From: Devosia sp. SL43
Lineage (GTDB): Bacteria; Pseudomonadota; Alphaproteobacteria; Rhizobiales; Devosiaceae
Direction: 5' to 3'
NCBI RefSeq assembly: GCF_021729885.1
Contig: NZ_CP063401.1
Location: 3,402,501 to 3,466,500 of the forward strand
Length of the DNA stretch: 64,000 bases
In this document: piece after piece, positions 61,880 to 64,000 of the stretch
How positions within the stretch are numbered: the first letter of the stretch is position 1
Layout: the number at the start of each line of letters is the position of its first letter
The notes under the pieces: generated by a model
What the model was told of the DNA's origin: nothing
What the model saw: only the letters and a program-made list of their open reading frames with translations
The model's database searches: none
Made by a program: the position numbers and the translations under genes

Positions 61880-63202
61880 GTGAAGAGCTTTTCGTCTTCT
61901 AGTTTCGCCGGTGAGAATAGCAATGCTCTAGAACTGGCGCGTGCTGCCGTCAGCCGCGATCCGCAGGCGCTGTTCACCGATTTTCAGTGGTTCTTGTACG
62001 AAGGGCGGGACACTGTCTTCTTCACAGCCTTCTCCAAGACCACCTATGACAAGGATGGCCTGGGCAATCTCGTCGCCGAAATGGTCACTCTAGCGCCGCA
62101 ACTGACGCACGGCTTTGTCGGCGCCCGTCCGGGCGAACCCTTTCCCAAGCAGATGCTGGACGCCATCACGTCGGTCGAGGTGGTCGACGAGTTAGATGGC
62201 TATCCTGACAAGTGGCTGAGCAAGTCCAGCGACATCTTTGCCCATGATGACCTGCCGCTGTTCCGCGTCATGGCGGCGGTACGCCGTGGTGGTCCCGATG
62301 CCCAGGGGCGGGCATCCGTCATTCAGGTGCGCTCCAGCCATGCCCTGATGGAAGGCTCGGATTCTGCCCTGCTGACCCGCTCGGCTTCGGCCGGTCACGG
62401 CACCATGTCCGACAAGCAGAACAAGCTGCCATTGGGCACGCGCCTCAAGAGCGCCTTCCGCGGCGGCATGATGGCCTTCATCTACATCGTGCTCGCCAAC
62501 ATCCTGGCTCCGGCGGACAAGCCATGGGGCTTCAAGACGCTCGCTATCAAGCGGCACCGGCTTCGCCTGCTCGCCAATAAGCTCGGCGTGCGCCAGCGCT
62601 CGCTGATGTTTGCCCTCGTCACCCATGCTCTCAATGGCGAGGGCGAGGAAAAGCTGCTGAGCAAAAAGGTGATCGGCGCGGCTTACACTATGCTCGATAC
62701 CACGCGGAACAGCACCGACGACGACTTCTTCCGCGTACGGGCACTGGAAGCCAAGTTCACCGTCAATGAAGACTTCGTCGAATATGTCCGCGCTGTCGAC
62801 GACACCGTTGCCCAAATCGAGCAGAAGGACATCACCAAGTTCCAGGTGATGATCAATTCGATGTTCAGGGCGGTCCGTCGGGTCAATCGCCTCGCCAAAT
62901 TCCTGCCGGGCACCCGCTTCTGGCGCTTCAATGGTGGCCTGCATATTGTGCTGACCCTGGTGCCGCCGCACCGCACCTATGGGCCAATGACCAATGGCAT
63001 GGTCGAGCCGATCTACTGTGGCGCCTGGCATTCGGCCGCCAATATCTGCACCTTCTGCCCCGGCCGCGAATATGTGACGCTCAGTTTCTCGATGGAAACC
63101 CGTCACATCGCCAACGTCGAAAAGATCGAGCGATTGCTCGAAGAGGTCGAAGCCCGCGACGTTGCCCCGCACAAGATGATGCCGTCGGTCGAGGGCATGT
63201 AG
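61880..63202 (+). CDS. WS/DGAT-like acyltransferase (condensation-domain superfamily)
   Basis: 440 residues resembling the wax ester synthase/diacylglycerol acyltransferase and condensation-domain fold. Expected acyl-CoA chemistry would use HHxxxDG; here the motif reads S-H154-A-L-M-E158-G159 in VRSSHALMEGSDSALLTRSA, so the first His is Ser and Asp is Glu. A helical stretch MMAFIYIVLANILAPADKPW is near 200. The C-terminal half has GGLHIVLTLVPPHRTYGPMT and NGMVEPIYCGAWHSAANICT. The start is GTG 61880 with GAGGGG upstream. It probably acts on an acyl acceptor at the membrane, but the substrate is unknown. Confidence 0.7.
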   Translation: MKSFSSSSFAGENSNALELARAAVSRDPQALFTDFQWFLYEGRDTVFFTAFSKTTYDKDGLGNLVAEMVTLAPQLTHGFVGARPGEPFPKQMLDAITSVEVVDELDGYPDKWLSKSSDIFAHDDLPLFRVMAAVRRGGPDAQGRASVIQVRSSHALMEGSDSALLTRSASAGHGTMSDKQNKLPLGTRLKSAFRGGMMAFIYIVLANILAPADKPWGFKTLAIKRHRLRLLANKLGVRQRSLMFALVTHALNGEGEEKLLSKKVIGAAYTMLDTTRNSTDDDFFRVRALEAKFTVNEDFVEYVRAVDDTVAQIEQKDITKFQVMINSMFRAVRRVNRLAKFLPGTRFWRFNGGLHIVLTLVPPHRTYGPMTNGMVEPIYCGAWHSAANICTFCPGREYVTLSFSMETRHIANVEKIERLLEEVEARDVAPHKMMPSVEGM

Positions 63203-63221
63203 GACGAGACGTCAGACTCGA

Positions 63222-63244
63222 GGACCACGACAACGTCGTGGTCC
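63222..63244 (+). terminator. Perfect hairpin after the acyltransferase gene
   Basis: GGACCACGAC and GTCGTGGTCC form a 10-bp perfect stem around AAC, 20 bases after the stop. The following GTTGACGTTC is not a T run, so termination efficiency is uncertain. Confidence 0.6.
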
Positions 63245-63364
63245 GTTGACGTTCGCCAGCGAGCCTTCAAGCCCAAATGAGGTACGTACATCAAAGTGCA
63301 CTTGCGGGGACGGTGCCGGCACGGTATCTGAGTGGGACTGCCTGTATTCTCGGGATATCCCTCA

Positions 63365-64000
63365 ATGACCAGCTTTGCCCAATATCCCAGCCTAAACGAT
63401 TGCCCCGTCATCATATCCGGCGGCGCTTCGGGCATTGGAGCCTCGCTGGTGCGGAATTTCGCAGCGCAGGGCGCCAAGGTCGGGTTCGTCGACATCGCCG
63501 AAGAGCAGGGCAATGCGCTGGCCGCCGACCTGGTCGCCGCAGGACAACAGGCGAAATTCCAACGCTGCGACGTCACAGACACCGCGGCCTATCAGGCGGC
63601 CATCGGCCATTTCGCCCAGGCCCATGGCGATGCGCTGGTACTCGTCAACAATGCCGCGCATGACCAGCGCCACGATTGGGCCGATGTCACCCCCGCCTAT
63701 TGGGACGATCGCATGGCGGTCAATCTCAAGCACGCCTTCTTTGCCATCCAGGCCGTCGCACCTGGGATGATCAAGGCCGGACGCGGCTCGATCATCAATA
63801 CCGGTTCGATCAGTTGGATGATCATGTCGCCGCGCATTCCTGTCTACGAGACCGCCAAGGCCGCCACCCATGGGCTGACCCGCGCCATGGCCCGCGAACT
63901 GGGCAAGTCCGGCATCCGTGTCAATTCCCTGGTGCCCGGCTGGATCATGACCGAGCGACAGCTGACGCACTGGCTCGATGCGACCGGCGAAAGGCTGATC
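63365..64000 (+). CDS. SDR family oxidoreductase, truncated by the window end
   Basis: At least 212 residues are visible, open to the right edge. It is a classical short-chain dehydrogenase: NAD(P)-binding SGGASGIGAS near 19-28, D in the FVDIAEE segment favouring NAD(H), NNAAHD, Ser in NTGSISWMIM, and catalytic Y161 and K165 in VYETAKAATHG, then GIRVNSLVPGWIMTE. ATG 63365 has GGGA upstream. The substrate is probably a sugar or polyol, based only on family habit. Confidence 0.9.
   Translation, partial: MTSFAQYPSLNDCPVIISGGASGIGASLVRNFAAQGAKVGFVDIAEEQGNALAADLVAAGQQAKFQRCDVTDTAAYQAAIGHFAQAHGDALVLVNNAAHDQRHDWADVTPAYWDDRMAVNLKHAFFAIQAVAPGMIKAGRGSIINTGSISWMIMSPRIPVYETAKAATHGLTRAMARELGKSGIRVNSLVPGWIMTERQLTHWLDATGERLI

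Overview
The window looks like a chromosomal segment of a GC-rich alphaproteobacterium of the order Hyphomicrobiales (Rhizobiales), with Devosia or a near relative as my best guess. The signs are a class I lysyl-tRNA synthetase, glycine-dependent 5-aminolevulinate synthase (hemA), a double-length dCTP deaminase, a SAM-II riboswitch in front of metZ, a PodJ-like polar protein, and three families of palindromic intergenic repeats. Genus assignment is inference. There are no rRNA genes, CRISPR arrays or complete insertion sequences.

Layout. (1) 1-5842 looks like the decaying right end of an accessory island. It holds a frameshifted membrane gene, an OsmC protein, a CoA-transferase, a broken acetyltransferase, a short ArsR-type regulator, sulfide:quinone oxidoreductase coupled to thioredoxin 2, a degenerate universal-stress gene and the 3' part of a tRNA-Arg gene. 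FNR/FixK-type boxes sit before the sulfide oxidase and, in weaker form, before the CoA-transferase. (2) 6063-17316 is an HD-GYP response regulator followed by a chemotaxis operon: STAS, cheY, cheA, cheW, receptor, cheW, cheR, cheB and a large soluble protein with MCP-like tips and a CheZ-like motif. (3) 17414-25803 is mostly housekeeping: dcd, SAM-II-controlled metZ, a solute-binding protein, a DUF2161 protein, TerB, lysyl-tRNA synthetase, then an acetyltransferase coupled to an S24 repressor.

(4) 26023-30982 is the least ordinary part. A SARP-like BTAD/TPR activator is followed by a hairpin-embedded small ORF, a YcaO protein, a TfuA protein, a 92-residue LuxR-type DNA-binding protein and an orphan receiver. 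YcaO-TfuA pairs make backbone thioamides, so this may be an undescribed peptide or protein thioamidation system. (5) 31017-33173 is a LysR regulator divergent from an exported YcaC-like hydrolase, with a small cytochrome c behind it. (6) 33285-40759 is a divergent uptake and catabolic locus: creatininase and RidA one way; an NMT1-type ABC transporter, a cytosine-deaminase-like amidohydrolase, an FAD oxidase and a flavodoxin-fold reductase the other. It suggests import and breakdown of a nitrogen heterocycle.

(7) 40926-53407 holds pyrD, a NarL regulator, the PodJ-like protein, a TSUP transporter with its TIGR02186 partner, PdeM with the Lhr-type helicase, and a P-loop kinase. (8) 53404-64000 holds an ECF42-type sigma factor with its YciI partner, an orphan hybrid kinase, mscL, a FixJ-like regulator whose phosphoacceptor Asp is Asn, adjacent ANT-like and APH-like proteins, a GNAT, hemA under a perfect FNR/FixK-type box, a WS/DGAT-like acyltransferase and a truncated SDR. 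Coding is dense, and many operon neighbours overlap by 1-4 bases, implying translational coupling.
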